Below are positions 17,723 through 27,570 of a DNA stretch of 64,000 nucleotides, piece after piece. Position 1 is the first letter of the stretch; every line of letters begins with the position of its first letter. The translations under genes and the position numbers were made by a program. Source of the stretch: Apilactobacillus apisilvae. Its GTDB lineage: Bacteria > Bacillota > Bacilli > Lactobacillales > Lactobacillaceae. The DNA is taken from contig NZ_CP093362.1 in NCBI RefSeq assembly GCF_023380225.1, positions 1-64,000 of the forward strand. Direction: 5' to 3'. The notes under the pieces were generated by a model. It searched no databases and was not told where the DNA came from. It was given only the letters and a program-made list of their open reading frames with translations.

Positions 17723-20317
17723 TTGAAAACTTTATTTCGAAAATGTGCTAATTGGATTAATGAGCACATGACAATAGTTAAAATACTATTTGTTATATTT
17801 GTTTTATTCGTTGTCATTGATGTTGGTATTCATGAAACAGCTGAAATCAGTGGAGCTAAAATGGCAAAAAGCTTTTCAACACAAACCCCAATGTCATTAT
17901 TCATAATGATGGTATTGGGATTTGTGTCAGTTTTACCAATGCTAATATATGATTTCACAATAGTTGGTTTTTTACCTGGTAAATTTAAAAAATCATATGT
18001 TGCTAAAACTGGTTGGATTACTAATACATTAACCAATATTGCCGGATTTGGTGGAGTTTTGGGAGCTAGCTTAAGAGCTAATTTTTATAGTAAAAATGCT
18101 ACTAAAAAGCAAATTTTGTATGCTATATCTAAAATTGTTATTTTCCTTTTAGCTGGTCTATCATCTTATTGTTGGATTGCTTTAATAATGATGTTTTTAT
18201 TTGGATTTGGTACCAATAGCTTTGACTGGTGGTGGTGGATAGTATTAATTTTAGGTGGATTATATTTTCCACTTTTACTATTAATTACCAGAAAAACTAA
18301 TTTGGATTATTTTAAAGATTTAAATATAAAAGTTGAAATGAAATTAATTATTGGCTCGCTATTGGAGTGGTTAGGTTGTTCGGCATTCTTTATTATTATA
18401 GGTTTATTTATGCATCAACCAATCAATTTATTTGCAGTTTTTCCAGTGTTTATTGTTGCTAATGTTGTGGGAGTAGCTTCATTAATTCCCGGTGGTCTTG
18501 GTAGTTTTGATAGTACAATGATGGCCGGACTATTATTTTTAGGTGTTTCTCCTAGTAGTGCAGCTGTCTGGTTATTATTATATCGGGCGTTTTATTATAT
18601 TTTTCCAGTTGCTTTAGGGATTGTCTTTTTTGTTATTGATTTGTTACAAAGATTAAATAACTTTTTAGATGATATTCCCAAAGTCATTTTTCAAAGATTA
18701 GCACATGTATTTATTACAATTTTTATGTATTTTTCTGGAATTATGATGTTATTAGTTGCAGTTATTCCTAATTTAGTTTTAGTCAATAAATTTTATTTAT
18801 CTTTAGAACCATATACATTTTATTTCTTGGATCAATTAACAACAATTATTGTTTCTTTCTTATTAATTGGTTTTGCTAGAGGTTTTGGTTCAAAAGTTAA
18901 AAAAGCTTTTTGGCCAACAACTTTTTTACTTACTATCGCAATTGGTAATACTCTTTGGAAAGAAGATTTTCCTATCAATATGGTGATATTATCGTTGATA
19001 TTGATTGTTGCATTATGGTTAAGCTATGGTGTGTTATATCGCGAAAAATTCACTTATTCTTGGGGACATGTTCTGATTGATTTCGTACTGTTTGGTATGA
19101 CTTTCATAGTTTATGCTCTAATTGGCTTACTGACTAATTTTAAATTTACAAAGATGCCTTTTCATTTAGCTAATTCTTATCTTTTCCCATCACCCCAAGT
19201 TTGGTTTGCTGGATTTTTAGGATTGATATTAGCATGTTTAATCTTAATTTTGACCTATCGATATCTTTCATATACTAAAGCTAGTTGGATAGACCAATCA
19301 TTCGATTCTGATCGAGTATCGAATGTTATCACTGCGTTTGGTGGTAATGAAGTAAGTCACTTAGCTTATGTTAGAGATAAAGATATTTATTTCTATCAAG
19401 AAAATGATAAAGATCAGTTATTCTTTATGTATAAACGCCGTGCTAATAAAATTATTATAATGGGTGAGCCAATCGGTAACATGAATAAGTTGGGTGCGGC
19501 AGTTGATCAATTTATCAATGATAGCGACAATTTAGGTTATTCATTAGTCTTTTATGAAATTGGTGAGGAACTTACAATGTTACTTCATGAAAAAGGTTTT
19601 AGTTTTACTAAAGCTGGTGAAGAGGGACATGTTGTATTAAGTGAATTTTCCATTTCAGGTAAAAAGCATCGTGGTGAACGAGCTTTAATGAATAAATTTG
19701 ATCGTGAAGAATATAAATTTGAAATTATTCAGCCACCATTCTCAAATGAATTTATTAGTGAATTAAAATATGTTTCTGATCAATGGCTAAAAGGAAACCC
19801 AGAAAAGGGATTTTCATTGGGGTATTTTGATCGTTATTATTTAAGTCAAGCTCCTATTGCGGTTATGAAAGATAAAAATAACAAGATTGTTGCGTTTGCT
19901 AATATTATGCCGACTGGTGATCATGAAATGACATCTATTGATTTAATGAGATCAAGCAATAATGCACCATCTGGAATTATGGATGGACTTTTTATTAATT
20001 TATTTGATCACGTAAAAAAACAAGGATATAAATCGTTTAATTTGGGAATGGCTCCGTTATCTAATGTTGGTGAATCTAGATATAGTTTTATTGATGAAAA
20101 AATATCGAATTTAATTTATCAGTATGGAACTGCCTTTTATAGTTTCCAAGGATTACGTTCATACAAGGAAAAGTATGTTCAAGAATGGGCACCTAAATAT
20201 GTTTCATATCGTCGGGGTAATTCATTAGTATTTACAATGTTACAATTATTGATGTTAGTTAATGAACACATTGATAAAAATAAACATCAAAGTATCATAA
20301 AAAAATATTTTAAATAA
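17723..20317 (+). CDS. mprF: Phosphatidylglycerol lysyltransferase/flippase MprF
   Basis: Makes lysyl-phosphatidylglycerol from lysyl-tRNA and moves it to the outer leaflet, lowering surface charge and giving resistance to cationic peptides. About 500 N-terminal residues form some 14 membrane segments with VASLIPGGLGSFDSTMM of the flippase part. The C-terminal DUF2156/GNAT-like domain contains RRANKIIIMGEPIG, DQWLKGNPEKGFSLGYFD and NLGMAPLSNVG. 864 residues. ATG at 17708 overlaps GGGGGA; TTG at 17723 seven bases after it is preferred. Single gene between terminators. Confidence 0.93.
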   Translation: MKTLFRKCANWINEHMTIVKILFVIFVLFVVIDVGIHETAEISGAKMAKSFSTQTPMSLFIMMVLGFVSVLPMLIYDFTIVGFLPGKFKKSYVAKTGWITNTLTNIAGFGGVLGASLRANFYSKNATKKQILYAISKIVIFLLAGLSSYCWIALIMMFLFGFGTNSFDWWWWIVLILGGLYFPLLLLITRKTNLDYFKDLNIKVEMKLIIGSLLEWLGCSAFFIIIGLFMHQPINLFAVFPVFIVANVVGVASLIPGGLGSFDSTMMAGLLFLGVSPSSAAVWLLLYRAFYYIFPVALGIVFFVIDLLQRLNNFLDDIPKVIFQRLAHVFITIFMYFSGIMMLLVAVIPNLVLVNKFYLSLEPYTFYFLDQLTTIIVSFLLIGFARGFGSKVKKAFWPTTFLLTIAIGNTLWKEDFPINMVILSLILIVALWLSYGVLYREKFTYSWGHVLIDFVLFGMTFIVYALIGLLTNFKFTKMPFHLANSYLFPSPQVWFAGFLGLILACLILILTYRYLSYTKASWIDQSFDSDRVSNVITAFGGNEVSHLAYVRDKDIYFYQENDKDQLFFMYKRRANKIIIMGEPIGNMNKLGAAVDQFINDSDNLGYSLVFYEIGEELTMLLHEKGFSFTKAGEEGHVVLSEFSISGKKHRGERALMNKFDREEYKFEIIQPPFSNEFISELKYVSDQWLKGNPEKGFSLGYFDRYYLSQAPIAVMKDKNNKIVAFANIMPTGDHEMTSIDLMRSSNNAPSGIMDGLFINLFDHVKKQGYKSFNLGMAPLSNVGESRYSFIDEKISNLIYQYGTAFYSFQGLRSYKEKYVQEWAPKYVSYRRGNSLVFTMLQLLMLVNEHIDKNKHQSIIKKYFK

Positions 20318-20319
20318 AC

Positions 20320-20357
20320 AAAAATGGTCCTCGCTTAAAATAGCGAGGACCATTTTT
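20320..20357. terminator. Bidirectional terminator mprF / nrdF
   Basis: Perfect 16-bp stem AAAAATGGTCCTCGCT / AGCGAGGACCATTTTT with loop TAAAAT, between convergent genes. Confidence 0.95.
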
Positions 20358-20358
20358 A

Positions 20359-21327
20359 TTAATGCTTAGGATACCAGATTTTATAATCGTCAGCTTTCAT
20401 TGCTTCGACTTTACCAAGACGATAACCATTACCAACTTGTGAGAAAAAATCATGATTTGCTGTAGAAGTGGAAATACCATTCATAACGATTGGATCAACA
20501 TCTTCACTAGTATCTGGGAATAATGGATCTTGACCTAAATTCATAAGTGCCTTATTAGCGTTATAACGAATGAATGCCAAAACATCATCAGTCCAACCAA
20601 CTTGATCATATAATAAATGAGTGTATTTTTCTTCATTTTCATATAAATCGTATAAGAAATTATACATCCAATCCTTTAAATCTTGTTGTTCATTTGTACC
20701 TAGTTTGTTAAAACCAATTTGGAATTTGTATCCAATATAAGTACCATGAACTGATTCATCACGAAGGATTAATTTAATAATTTCAGCGACATTAGGTAAT
20801 TTGTTATGACCTAGATACCATAGTGGAGTGTAAAATCCAGAATAAAATAGGAAAGTTTCTAAGAAAACACTAGATATTTTTTTCTTTAAAGGATTACCAT
20901 CATCATGGTATAAGTTATAAATTTTTTTAGCTTTATTTTGTAAAAATTCTTCTGAATCACTCCAGTCAAAAATTTCATTAATTTCTTCGGGAGTATTTAA
21001 TGTTGAAAAAATTGAAGAATAACTTTTAGCATGGACAGATTCCATAAATTGAATATTATTTAACACAGCATTTTCATGGGGAGTAATAATATCTTTTCTT
21101 AATGCAGCCATACCATCTTGTGATTGTAAAGTATCTAATAAAGTTAAACCACCAAATACATGACCCACTAACCATTTATGATTATCATCCAAAGTTCGCC
21201 AATCGGCTAAATCGTTTGATAAGGGGACACGGGTATCTAGCCAAAATTGTTCAGTTAGCTTTTCCCAAGTAGCTTTATCAATTTGATCACTAATCGAGTT
21301 CCAATTGATTGCTTTGTAATTATCCAT
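20359..21327 (-). CDS. nrdF: Class Ib ribonucleotide reductase, beta subunit
   Basis: Carries the dimetal centre and tyrosyl radical. Metal-binding segments are ENAVLNNIQFMESVHAKSY and LRDESVHGTYIGYKF; the radical tyrosine region is FLETFLFYSGFY. 322 residues, normal for NrdF. AAGGAG precedes the ATG. Last gene of nrdH-nrdE-nrdF, 21 bases after nrdE. No nrdI is found in the unit, although class Ib manganese cofactor assembly usually needs NrdI. Confidence 0.96.
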   Translation of the reverse strand: MDNYKAINWNSISDQIDKATWEKLTEQFWLDTRVPLSNDLADWRTLDDNHKWLVGHVFGGLTLLDTLQSQDGMAALRKDIITPHENAVLNNIQFMESVHAKSYSSIFSTLNTPEEINEIFDWSDSEEFLQNKAKKIYNLYHDDGNPLKKKISSVFLETFLFYSGFYTPLWYLGHNKLPNVAEIIKLILRDESVHGTYIGYKFQIGFNKLGTNEQQDLKDWMYNFLYDLYENEEKYTHLLYDQVGWTDDVLAFIRYNANKALMNLGQDPLFPDTSEDVDPIVMNGISTSTANHDFFSQVGNGYRLGKVEAMKADDYKIWYPKH

Positions 21328-21348
21328 TTATACTAACTCCTTACTATA

Positions 21349-23514
21349 TTAAATTGAACAACTTTCACATTCATTAACACCGACTTCTTGATTGTCGTCA
21401 GTGTATGTTCTTACATAATACAATGATTTAATTCCCATTGCATGTGCATAATTTCTTAAAATATTTAAATCGCGAGTCGTCATCTTATCAGTACGGCCAT
21501 CTTTCCATTCGTAAAGGCCTTCTGGAATTGTTGAACGCATAAATAGGGTTAGACTCATACTTTGATCTACATGTTTTTGGGCAGCTGCATAGGTATCAAT
21601 TACCTTACGCATATCAATATCGTATGCTGATTTGTAATATTTTAAGGTATCATTTGATAAATATGGAGCAGGATAATAAATTTTACCAGTTTTAGATTCA
21701 TATCTTTCTTCAATTTTACTGATAATAGGGTGAAGACTAGCCGTTGAATCATTAATATATGAAATAGAACCATTAGGAGCAACTGCTAATCTATTTTGGT
21801 GGTAAAGTCCATCTTTCATAACAGATTCTTTTAATTTTTCCCAGTCTGTTTCGTTAGGAATAAAAATATCTTTGAAGACTTCTTTAATTTTATCAGATTT
21901 TGGACCCCAGTTATCACTAGTATATTTATCAAAATAAGAACCATCTGCATATTTACTTTTATCAAAATTATAGAATGTTTCATTTCTTTCTTTGGCAATC
22001 TTATTTGAAGTTACTAAAGTCCAATAATTTAGAAGCATAAAGTAAACACCTGTGAACTCGATTGCTTCGTCTGATCCATATTCAATATGATTTTTTGCTA
22101 AGAAACTATGAAGCCCCATTCCACCTAGACCAATACTATGTGATAATTCATTTCCTCGTTGAATTGATGGTACGACATCAATATCAGAGTGATCAGTAAC
22201 GAAAGTTAAAGCTCTAACCATTGAATCAACTGATTTACCAAAGTTAGGACTATCCATTAAATTAACAATGTTAGTTGATCCTAAATTACATGAAACATCT
22301 GCACCTTGGTCAATATAATCTTGTTTATTATCAACTGTTGATGGTTGTTGAACTTGCATAATTTCAGAACATAGATTACTCATGACAATTTTACCGTCAA
22401 TTGGATTTTCACGATTAGCAGTATCAATGTTAATAATGTATGGATAACCAGATTCTTGTTGTAACTTACTAATATCAGTTTCTAAATCACGTGCTTCAAT
22501 TTTAGTTTTCTTAATTTCATCGTTGTTTACCATATTGTCATATTCTTTTGTGATATCAACATATGAGAAAGGTTCTCCATAAACACGTTCGACATCATAT
22601 GGGCTAAATAGATACATTTCTTCATCATTTTTAGCTAATTCATAAAATTTATCAGGGACAGTAATTCCTAATGATAATGTTTTTACACGAATTTTTTCAT
22701 CAGCATTTTCTTTTTTCGCAGATAAGAATGAAATAATGTCTGGATGGAAAACACTTAGATAAACAGCGCCAGCACCTTGCCTTTGGCCTAACTGATTAGA
22801 GTATGAAAAACTATCTTCTAGCAACTTCATAACTGGAACAACACCAGATGCAGCTCCCTCAATATGTTTAATTGGGTCACCAGCAGCACGTAAGTTAGAT
22901 AAATTAATTCCAACACCACCACCAATTCTGGATAATTGAAGGGCAGAATTAATTGTACGGCCAATTGTATTCATATTATCAGTAGGCTGAATTAAGAAAC
23001 ATGAAACAAATTCTCCACGACGTTTTCTACCAGCATTTAAAAATGAAGGAGTGGCTGGTTGATATCTTTGATGAACAATTTCATTTGCTAAGTCTAAAGC
23101 TAAATCTTCGTTACCGTTGGCAAATAAAAGAGCATTCATTGCAACACGATCAATGAATTGTTCGAGATAATATTCACCGTCATCTGTTTTTAAAGAATAT
23201 TGGGCATAAAATTTATATGCAGCCATAAAAGATTTGAATTTAAAATTTTGGTTATTTAAATATTCGTATAATTTTTCAATAAACTTAAAGTTGTATTTAT
23301 TAACAAATTCTTTTTCTATATACTTATTATCAATTAAATAATTAAAACGTTCTTCTAATGAAGAAAATTGTTTTAGATTGGGCTTAACATTTTCTTCAAT
23401 AAAAGCATCCAATGCGTCTTTATCTTTATTTAATTGGATTTTCCCATCTTTAGGAATGTTAATTTCATTATTTAAATCGTAATAAGTAACATCTTTTAGG
23501 TCCTTTAATGACAT
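21349..23514 (-). CDS. nrdE: Class Ib ribonucleotide reductase, alpha subunit
   Basis: Reduces ribonucleoside diphosphates. The catalytic cysteines are in VSCFLIQPTDNM and MSNLCSEIMQ; GVGINLSNLRAAGDPI, VSCNLGSTNIVNL and VAPNGSISYINDSTASLHP are NrdE features; the C-terminal redox pair is ECESCSI, re-reduced by NrdH. 721 residues from ATG 23514, chosen over 23532 because AAGAGTGG lies between the two codons and nothing resembles a binding site before 23532. Confidence 0.96.
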   Translation of the reverse strand: MSLKDLKDVTYYDLNNEINIPKDGKIQLNKDKDALDAFIEENVKPNLKQFSSLEERFNYLIDNKYIEKEFVNKYNFKFIEKLYEYLNNQNFKFKSFMAAYKFYAQYSLKTDDGEYYLEQFIDRVAMNALLFANGNEDLALDLANEIVHQRYQPATPSFLNAGRKRRGEFVSCFLIQPTDNMNTIGRTINSALQLSRIGGGVGINLSNLRAAGDPIKHIEGAASGVVPVMKLLEDSFSYSNQLGQRQGAGAVYLSVFHPDIISFLSAKKENADEKIRVKTLSLGITVPDKFYELAKNDEEMYLFSPYDVERVYGEPFSYVDITKEYDNMVNNDEIKKTKIEARDLETDISKLQQESGYPYIINIDTANRENPIDGKIVMSNLCSEIMQVQQPSTVDNKQDYIDQGADVSCNLGSTNIVNLMDSPNFGKSVDSMVRALTFVTDHSDIDVVPSIQRGNELSHSIGLGGMGLHSFLAKNHIEYGSDEAIEFTGVYFMLLNYWTLVTSNKIAKERNETFYNFDKSKYADGSYFDKYTSDNWGPKSDKIKEVFKDIFIPNETDWEKLKESVMKDGLYHQNRLAVAPNGSISYINDSTASLHPIISKIEERYESKTGKIYYPAPYLSNDTLKYYKSAYDIDMRKVIDTYAAAQKHVDQSMSLTLFMRSTIPEGLYEWKDGRTDKMTTRDLNILRNYAHAMGIKSLYYVRTYTDDNQEVGVNECESCSI

Positions 23515-23568
23515 TGAAAACCACTCTTTCATAATTTTTGAATTAAATTTGTTTATTAGATAAAAGAT

Positions 23569-23592
23569 GGCGAGACCGTTAGCGGTTTCGCC
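23569..23592 (-). other. Intercistronic hairpin nrdH-nrdE
   Basis: Perfect 10-bp GC-rich stem GGCGAGACCG / CGGTTTCGCC with a 4-base loop. On the coding (minus) strand it is followed by ATCTTTTATCT, a weak U-run, so partial termination or transcript processing is more likely than full termination. Confidence 0.6.
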
Positions 23593-23630
23593 AAAAACTA
23601 AATTTTATAATATAATGTAATAGTTATCAA

Positions 23631-23858
23631 CTATGCTAATTGATTTAATTTATCTGGTCTAAAACCAGAAATAGCTTCCATGCCTTCAGCTTCTACAACT
23701 GGTAGTGACATAAAACCTTTTTCTTTAAGGTAATCAATGTATTCTGGTTCTTCATTAATATTTCTTTCAGTGAATTCAATATTATGTTCGCCTAAGAAAC
23801 GCTTTGTCATTTTACATTGCATGCAGTTATTTTTTGAATATACAGTAATTTTTTCCAT
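23631..23858 (-). CDS. nrdH: Glutaredoxin-like protein NrdH
   Basis: Electron donor of class Ib reductase, fed by thioredoxin reductase (trxB is in this window). The redox motif is CMQC at residues 12-15, followed by TKRFLGEHNIEF and the NrdH-typical C-terminal SGFRPDKLNQL. 75 residues. AGAAAGGATC precedes the ATG. First gene of the unit. Confidence 0.95.
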   Translation of the reverse strand: MEKITVYSKNNCMQCKMTKRFLGEHNIEFTERNINEEPEYIDYLKEKGFMSLPVVEAEGMEAISGFRPDKLNQLA

Positions 23859-23925
23859 GATATAATGATCCTTTCTTAATTAAAAGCTTGATTTTTTTCC
23901 GTCTCTCGGATTAATTTATATATAA

Positions 23926-23953
23926 ATTCTACACCAGAAAATAAAAAAATCAA
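23926..23953 (-). promoter_or_regulatory. Promoter of nrdHEF
   Basis: On the minus strand TTGATT (23948-23953), 16 bases, TAGAAT (23926-23931). Confidence 0.6.
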
Positions 23954-23961
23954 ACATAAAA

Positions 23962-23977
23962 ACACCATATTTAGTAT
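23962..23977. promoter_or_regulatory. NrdR box, promoter-proximal
   Basis: ACACCATATTTAGTAT compared with the NrdR consensus acaCwAtATaTwGtgt; three deviations. It ends nine bases upstream of the nrdH -35. Confidence 0.7.
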
Positions 23978-23992
23978 TGAAAAATGCTAAAC

Positions 23993-24008
23993 ATACTAAG
24001 TATAGTGC
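23993..24008. promoter_or_regulatory. NrdR box, distal
   Basis: ATACTAAGTATAGTGC core with the central CTAAGTATAG and flanks fits the NrdR consensus. It starts exactly 31 bases from the proximal box, three helical turns, the usual tandem arrangement. Confidence 0.7.
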
Positions 24009-24065
24009 TTTACAGATTTTTGAAAAATTTAATAATTATTTTTTTAGAATTGAGTGATATAAAAA

Positions 24066-24671
24066 ATGAACGAATACTATTATACACCTAACCCAGATGT
24101 TGTCCATGAGCTTCATACTTGGAATTATGAATTGTTAGGTAATGATTTAACTTTCACTACTGATAATGGCGTTTTTTCAAAACGAACTGTTGATTATGGT
24201 TCATCTGTTTTAGTAAAAAATATTAATTTTGATAAAATTCCTTCCGGAAACATTTTAGATTTGGGATGTGGTTATGGGCCAATGGCCATTGCATTAGCTA
24301 AAAAATATCCTAATCGTAATTTTGAAATGGTTGATGTTAACAACCTAGCTTTATCTTTAGCAAAGAAAAATTCTGAACAAAATGATGTTAAAAATGTAAA
24401 AATTCATAATTCAAATATTTATGAAAATGTTCAAGATAAATTTGCAGCAATTTTAACTAATCCACCAGTTAGAGCAGGTAAAAAAGTCGTTGATGGAATG
24501 ATATCAGGAGCTATTAATCATTTGTTACCTAATGGAACACTTACGGTTGTATTGCAAAAAAAGCAAGGAGCACCTTCAGCTAAAAAATTAATGAAATCGT
24601 TATTTGGTAACTGCGAAATTATTCGTAAAGATAAAGGTTATTATATTTTAGAAAGTGTTTTCAGAGGATAA
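24066..24671 (+). CDS. RsmC-like class I methyltransferase
   Basis: SAM-binding motif LDLGCGYGPMAIALAKK near residue 60 and catalytic NPPVRAGK near residue 137 (NPPF/R type for guanine N2 methylation) place it in the 16S rRNA G1207 methyltransferase RsmC/MTS family. 201 residues, the short form found in Firmicutes that lacks the N-terminal pseudo-domain. Target is inferred. GAGTGAT precedes the ATG. It starts the unit with tadA, three bases apart. Confidence 0.88.
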   Translation: MNEYYYTPNPDVVHELHTWNYELLGNDLTFTTDNGVFSKRTVDYGSSVLVKNINFDKIPSGNILDLGCGYGPMAIALAKKYPNRNFEMVDVNNLALSLAKKNSEQNDVKNVKIHNSNIYENVQDKFAAILTNPPVRAGKKVVDGMISGAINHLLPNGTLTVVLQKKQGAPSAKKLMKSLFGNCEIIRKDKGYYILESVFRG

Positions 24672-24674
24672 TTT

Positions 24675-25163
24675 ATGGAAGTTAAATACATGGAATCTGC
24701 ATTATGGGAAGCTCAAAAAGCTAGTTTAATTGATGAAGTACCAATTGGTGCTGTAATTGTTAAAGATAATAAAATTATTGCTCGTGGACATAATTTAAGA
24801 GAACACAGTAATGACGCATTAGATCATGCTGAGGTTGTTGCAATTGATGAGGCTTGTCGTTATTTAAATAGCTGGCGATTAGAAGATTGTGATTTATATG
24901 TAACCATTGAACCTTGCTTGATGTGCGCTGGTGCAATTATTAATTCAAGGATTAAAAATGTATATTATGGGGCTCCAGATTATAAAGCCGGAGTTGCCGA
25001 AAGTTTATACCACATTTTTGATGATGAAAGATTTAATCATCATGTTAATTGTGAAAAGGGAATCTTAGCAGAACGAGCTAGTTTGGAAATGAAGACATTT
25101 TTTAAACGTGCAAGAAAACGTAAAAAAATATTAAAAAAGATTCATAATGAGCTTGATAAATAA
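24675..25163 (+). CDS. tadA: tRNA-specific adenosine deaminase TadA
   Basis: Converts the wobble adenosine of tRNA-Arg(ACG) to inosine. Zinc and catalytic motifs are HAEVVAIDEA near residue 55 and PCLMCAGAI near residue 85. GAVIVKDNKIIARGHNL is typical. 162 residues with a basic C-terminal tail (KRARKRKK). AGAGGA precedes the ATG. Confidence 0.95.
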   Translation: MEVKYMESALWEAQKASLIDEVPIGAVIVKDNKIIARGHNLREHSNDALDHAEVVAIDEACRYLNSWRLEDCDLYVTIEPCLMCAGAIINSRIKNVYYGAPDYKAGVAESLYHIFDDERFNHHVNCEKGILAERASLEMKTFFKRARKRKKILKKIHNELDK

Positions 25164-25191
25164 TAGTAAATAAGTTATTATTATTTATGTC

Positions 25192-25277
25192 GAAAGACCT
25201 TGAAGCAAAGTTGTGTTTACGAACCGTGTCAGATCCGAGAGGAAGCAGCACTAAGTATTCTACGCTTGTGCTTCTTG
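25192..25277 (+). ncRNA. ffs: Signal recognition particle RNA, small bacterial type
   Basis: The conserved apical domain ACCGTGTCAGATCCGAG / AGGAAGCAGCACTAAGT is present, with outer strands GAAGCAAAG and CTTGTGCTTC closing the hairpin. This is the 4.5S-type RNA that binds Ffh. Its place between tadA and dnaX is the usual one in lactobacilli. The exact ends are approximate. Confidence 0.9.
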
Positions 25278-25294
25278 TTTTTTATGTAATTAAA

Positions 25295-25328
25295 CTCTTA
25301 GTCAATTGATGGCTAGGAGCTTTTTTTT
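25295..25328 (+). terminator. Terminator after the SRP RNA
   Basis: Ten-pair stem CTCTTAGTCA / TGGCTAGGAG (three G-U pairs), loop ATTGA, followed by eight Ts. Confidence 0.8.
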
Positions 25329-25366
25329 GCTTAAATTTTATATAATAATAATTTACTACGACAATA

Positions 25367-25395
25367 GCATAATTAATAAATAGCATATATAATAT
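25367..25395 (+). promoter_or_regulatory. Candidate promoter of dnaX
   Basis: TAGCAT, 17 bases, TATAAT, about 35 bases before the dnaX start. Confidence 0.4.
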
Positions 25396-25427
25396 AATTA
25401 ATAATTATCATTGAAAGGGAGTTTTCT

Positions 25428-27224
25428 ATGAGCTATCAAGCTTTATATCGTGTTTGGCGTCCACAGAGATTTGACGATGTAATTGGTCAAGATGTCATTA
25501 CCACTACTTTAAAAAATGCAATTATCACCAATCAACTGAGTCATGCTTATTTATTTGCAGGACCTCGTGGGACTGGGAAAACTTCCGCTGCAAAAATTTT
25601 GGCTAAAGCAATTAATTGTCCAAATAAAAAAGATGGTGAGCCATGCAATCAATGTGAAATTTGTAAAAGTATTACTAATGGGACTCTAAATGATGTCATT
25701 GAAATTGATGCTGCTTCTAATAATGGAGTTGAAGAAATTCGTGAGGTTCGTGATAAAGCAAAATATGCTCCCACAGAAGCTACCTACAAAGTTTATATTA
25801 TTGATGAAGTTCATATGTTATCGACAGGAGCGTTTAATGCTTTGTTAAAAACTCTGGAAGAACCACCAGAACATGTTATTTTTATTTTAGCTACAACTGA
25901 ACCACAAAAGATTCCTGCTACGATTATTTCGCGAGTACAACGTTTTGATTTTAGAAGGATTACTTCTCAAGATATTCTCCAAAGAATGGAATTTATTTTA
26001 GATCAAAAAGATATGAGCTATGACGATAAAGCATTAAAGGTGATTGCCAAATCTGCTGAAGGTGGGATGCGTGATGCATTAAGCATATTAGATCAAGTCT
26101 TATCATTTGGGGCTGATAATGTTACCTATGAAAATGCATTGCAAGTAACCGGTAGTGTCACTAAATCTTTTATGAATAAATATCTTCATTGCGTAGTTAA
26201 TCATGATGTTAAATCTGCTTTATTAAACGCTCAGTCTATTTTAAAAGAAGGAAAAGATGCTGGCCGCTTTATTGAAGACTTAATCAACTATTGCCAAGAT
26301 ATTTTATTATATCAACAATCTCCTGATATGGTGGAAAAGGCTGAACTAGGCCTTATCGATGATGATTTTAAGCATCTGGCAAACGGAATTGATGCTAAAA
26401 TTATTTATATGATGATAACTCAGTTAAATGATATTCAATCTCAAATGCGTTATACAATGCATCCTGATGTTTATTTAGATGTTTTAACGGTTAAATTATC
26501 TAATAATCATATGGAATCATCAAACGATGAATCTACTAATGATGATGAAAAAAATCAATTAAAATCACAAATATTAGAGTTAAATAATAAGGTTACTTCA
26601 CTAGAAGCACAAATTAATGAAATGACCTCTAAAGAAAATAAAAGCCCTATTCAGATGGATAACCAGAACGTTTCTAAAAAAGAAAACAATAAAGTTAAAA
26701 GTAAATCATCTGAAAATAAGGTTAATTTAACTAAAATATATCCAGTGTTAGACAATGCCACTCGTGATAATTTGACTAATTTGCAAAATATTTGGGATGA
26801 ATTATTACAATCCCTGGATGTTACTAAAAGGGCAATGATGCATGTTTCTAAGCCTGTTGCTGCCAGTGGTGAGGGAGTAATTGTCTCTTTTGAGTATCCA
26901 TTTTTATTTCAAAAGGCTAATTCTAATACTGAATTAAGCGATTCACTTGAAAATGGTTTAGATCGTATTTTAGGTTATGTACCTAAAGTGGTTTTTGTAC
27001 CTAGTGATCAATGGCCTTCAATTAGAAAAGATTACCTTATGAATCGGAAAAATAATCAAAATGAATCTGATCATGTTGATGAAAATTTAGGGAATTCTTC
27101 TATTGAAAAAAATGCAGAAAACCATGATAATAATGTTGAGAACAATTCAGATGATGAATCTGCAATTGTTAAAAAGGCCACAGATATGTTTGGCGCTGAT
27201 ATTATTGATGTAAAAAATGATTAA
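25428..27224 (+). CDS. dnaX: DNA polymerase III subunits gamma/tau
   Basis: Clamp-loader ATPase. Walker A is [12 protein letters not shown] near residue 47, a zinc module follows ([16 protein letters not shown]), Walker B is IIDEVHML, and the sensor region is [11 protein letters not shown]. After residue 360 come a charged linker and a diverged tau-like C-terminal domain ending in an acidic tail. 598 residues. No convincing frameshift signal for a gamma form. GAAAGGGAG precedes the ATG. It heads the dnaX-ybaB-recR-yaaL unit. Confidence 0.96.
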   Translation: MSYQALYRVWRPQRFDDVIGQDVITTTLKNAIITNQLSHAYLFAGPRGTGKTSAAKILAKAINCPNKKDGEPCNQCEICKSITNGTLNDVIEIDAASNNGVEEIREVRDKAKYAPTEATYKVYIIDEVHMLSTGAFNALLKTLEEPPEHVIFILATTEPQKIPATIISRVQRFDFRRITSQDILQRMEFILDQKDMSYDDKALKVIAKSAEGGMRDALSILDQVLSFGADNVTYENALQVTGSVTKSFMNKYLHCVVNHDVKSALLNAQSILKEGKDAGRFIEDLINYCQDILLYQQSPDMVEKAELGLIDDDFKHLANGIDAKIIYMMITQLNDIQSQMRYTMHPDVYLDVLTVKLSNNHMESSNDESTNDDEKNQLKSQILELNNKVTSLEAQINEMTSKENKSPIQMDNQNVSKKENNKVKSKSSENKVNLTKIYPVLDNATRDNLTNLQNIWDELLQSLDVTKRAMMHVSKPVAASGEGVIVSFEYPFLFQKANSNTELSDSLENGLDRILGYVPKVVFVPSDQWPSIRKDYLMNRKNNQNESDHVDENLGNSSIEKNAENHDNNVENNSDDESAIVKKATDMFGADIIDVKND

Positions 27225-27238
27225 GGAGCGATGATATT

Positions 27239-27550
27239 ATGATGAATGGTATGAATATGGGTAAAATGATGAAACAAGTTAAACAAATGCAAAAAGATAT
27301 GGGTGCAGAACAAGAACAAATTAACAGTAAAGAATTTACTGGGAAAGCACCCGAAGATATGGTTAAAGTTGTTTTTTCTGGTGATCGTAAGATGAAAGAT
27401 ATGCAAATTAAACCAGAAGCTGTTGACCCAGATGACCCAGACATGATGTCTGATTTAGTTATTAGTGCAGTTAATGATGCTTTATCTCAAATCGATAAAG
27501 AAACCCAAGATTCATTAGGTAAATATACTAAGGGAATTCCTGGAATGTAA
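27239..27550 (+). CDS. ybaB: Nucleoid-associated protein, YbaB/EbfC family
   Basis: A 103-residue protein beginning with a Met- and Lys-rich helix ([16 protein letters not shown]) and followed by the YbaB fold with [19 protein letters not shown] and [19 protein letters not shown]. It binds DNA as a dimer (family knowledge). Its place between dnaX and recR is conserved. TTAAGGAG lies ten bases upstream. Confidence 0.95.
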   Translation: MMNGMNMGKMMKQVKQMQKDMGAEQEQINSKEFTGKAPEDMVKVVFSGDRKMKDMQIKPEAVDPDDPDMMSDLVISAVNDALSQIDKETQDSLGKYTKGIPGM

Positions 27551-27570
27551 TTTTATAAAGAAGGTAAATT

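Noticed and set aside
26668..26700. Possible dnaX frameshift site for a gamma subunit (TCT AAA AAA GAA)
   Set aside because: The A-run is not in the A AAA AAG phase needed for -1 slippage and no stimulating hairpin follows.
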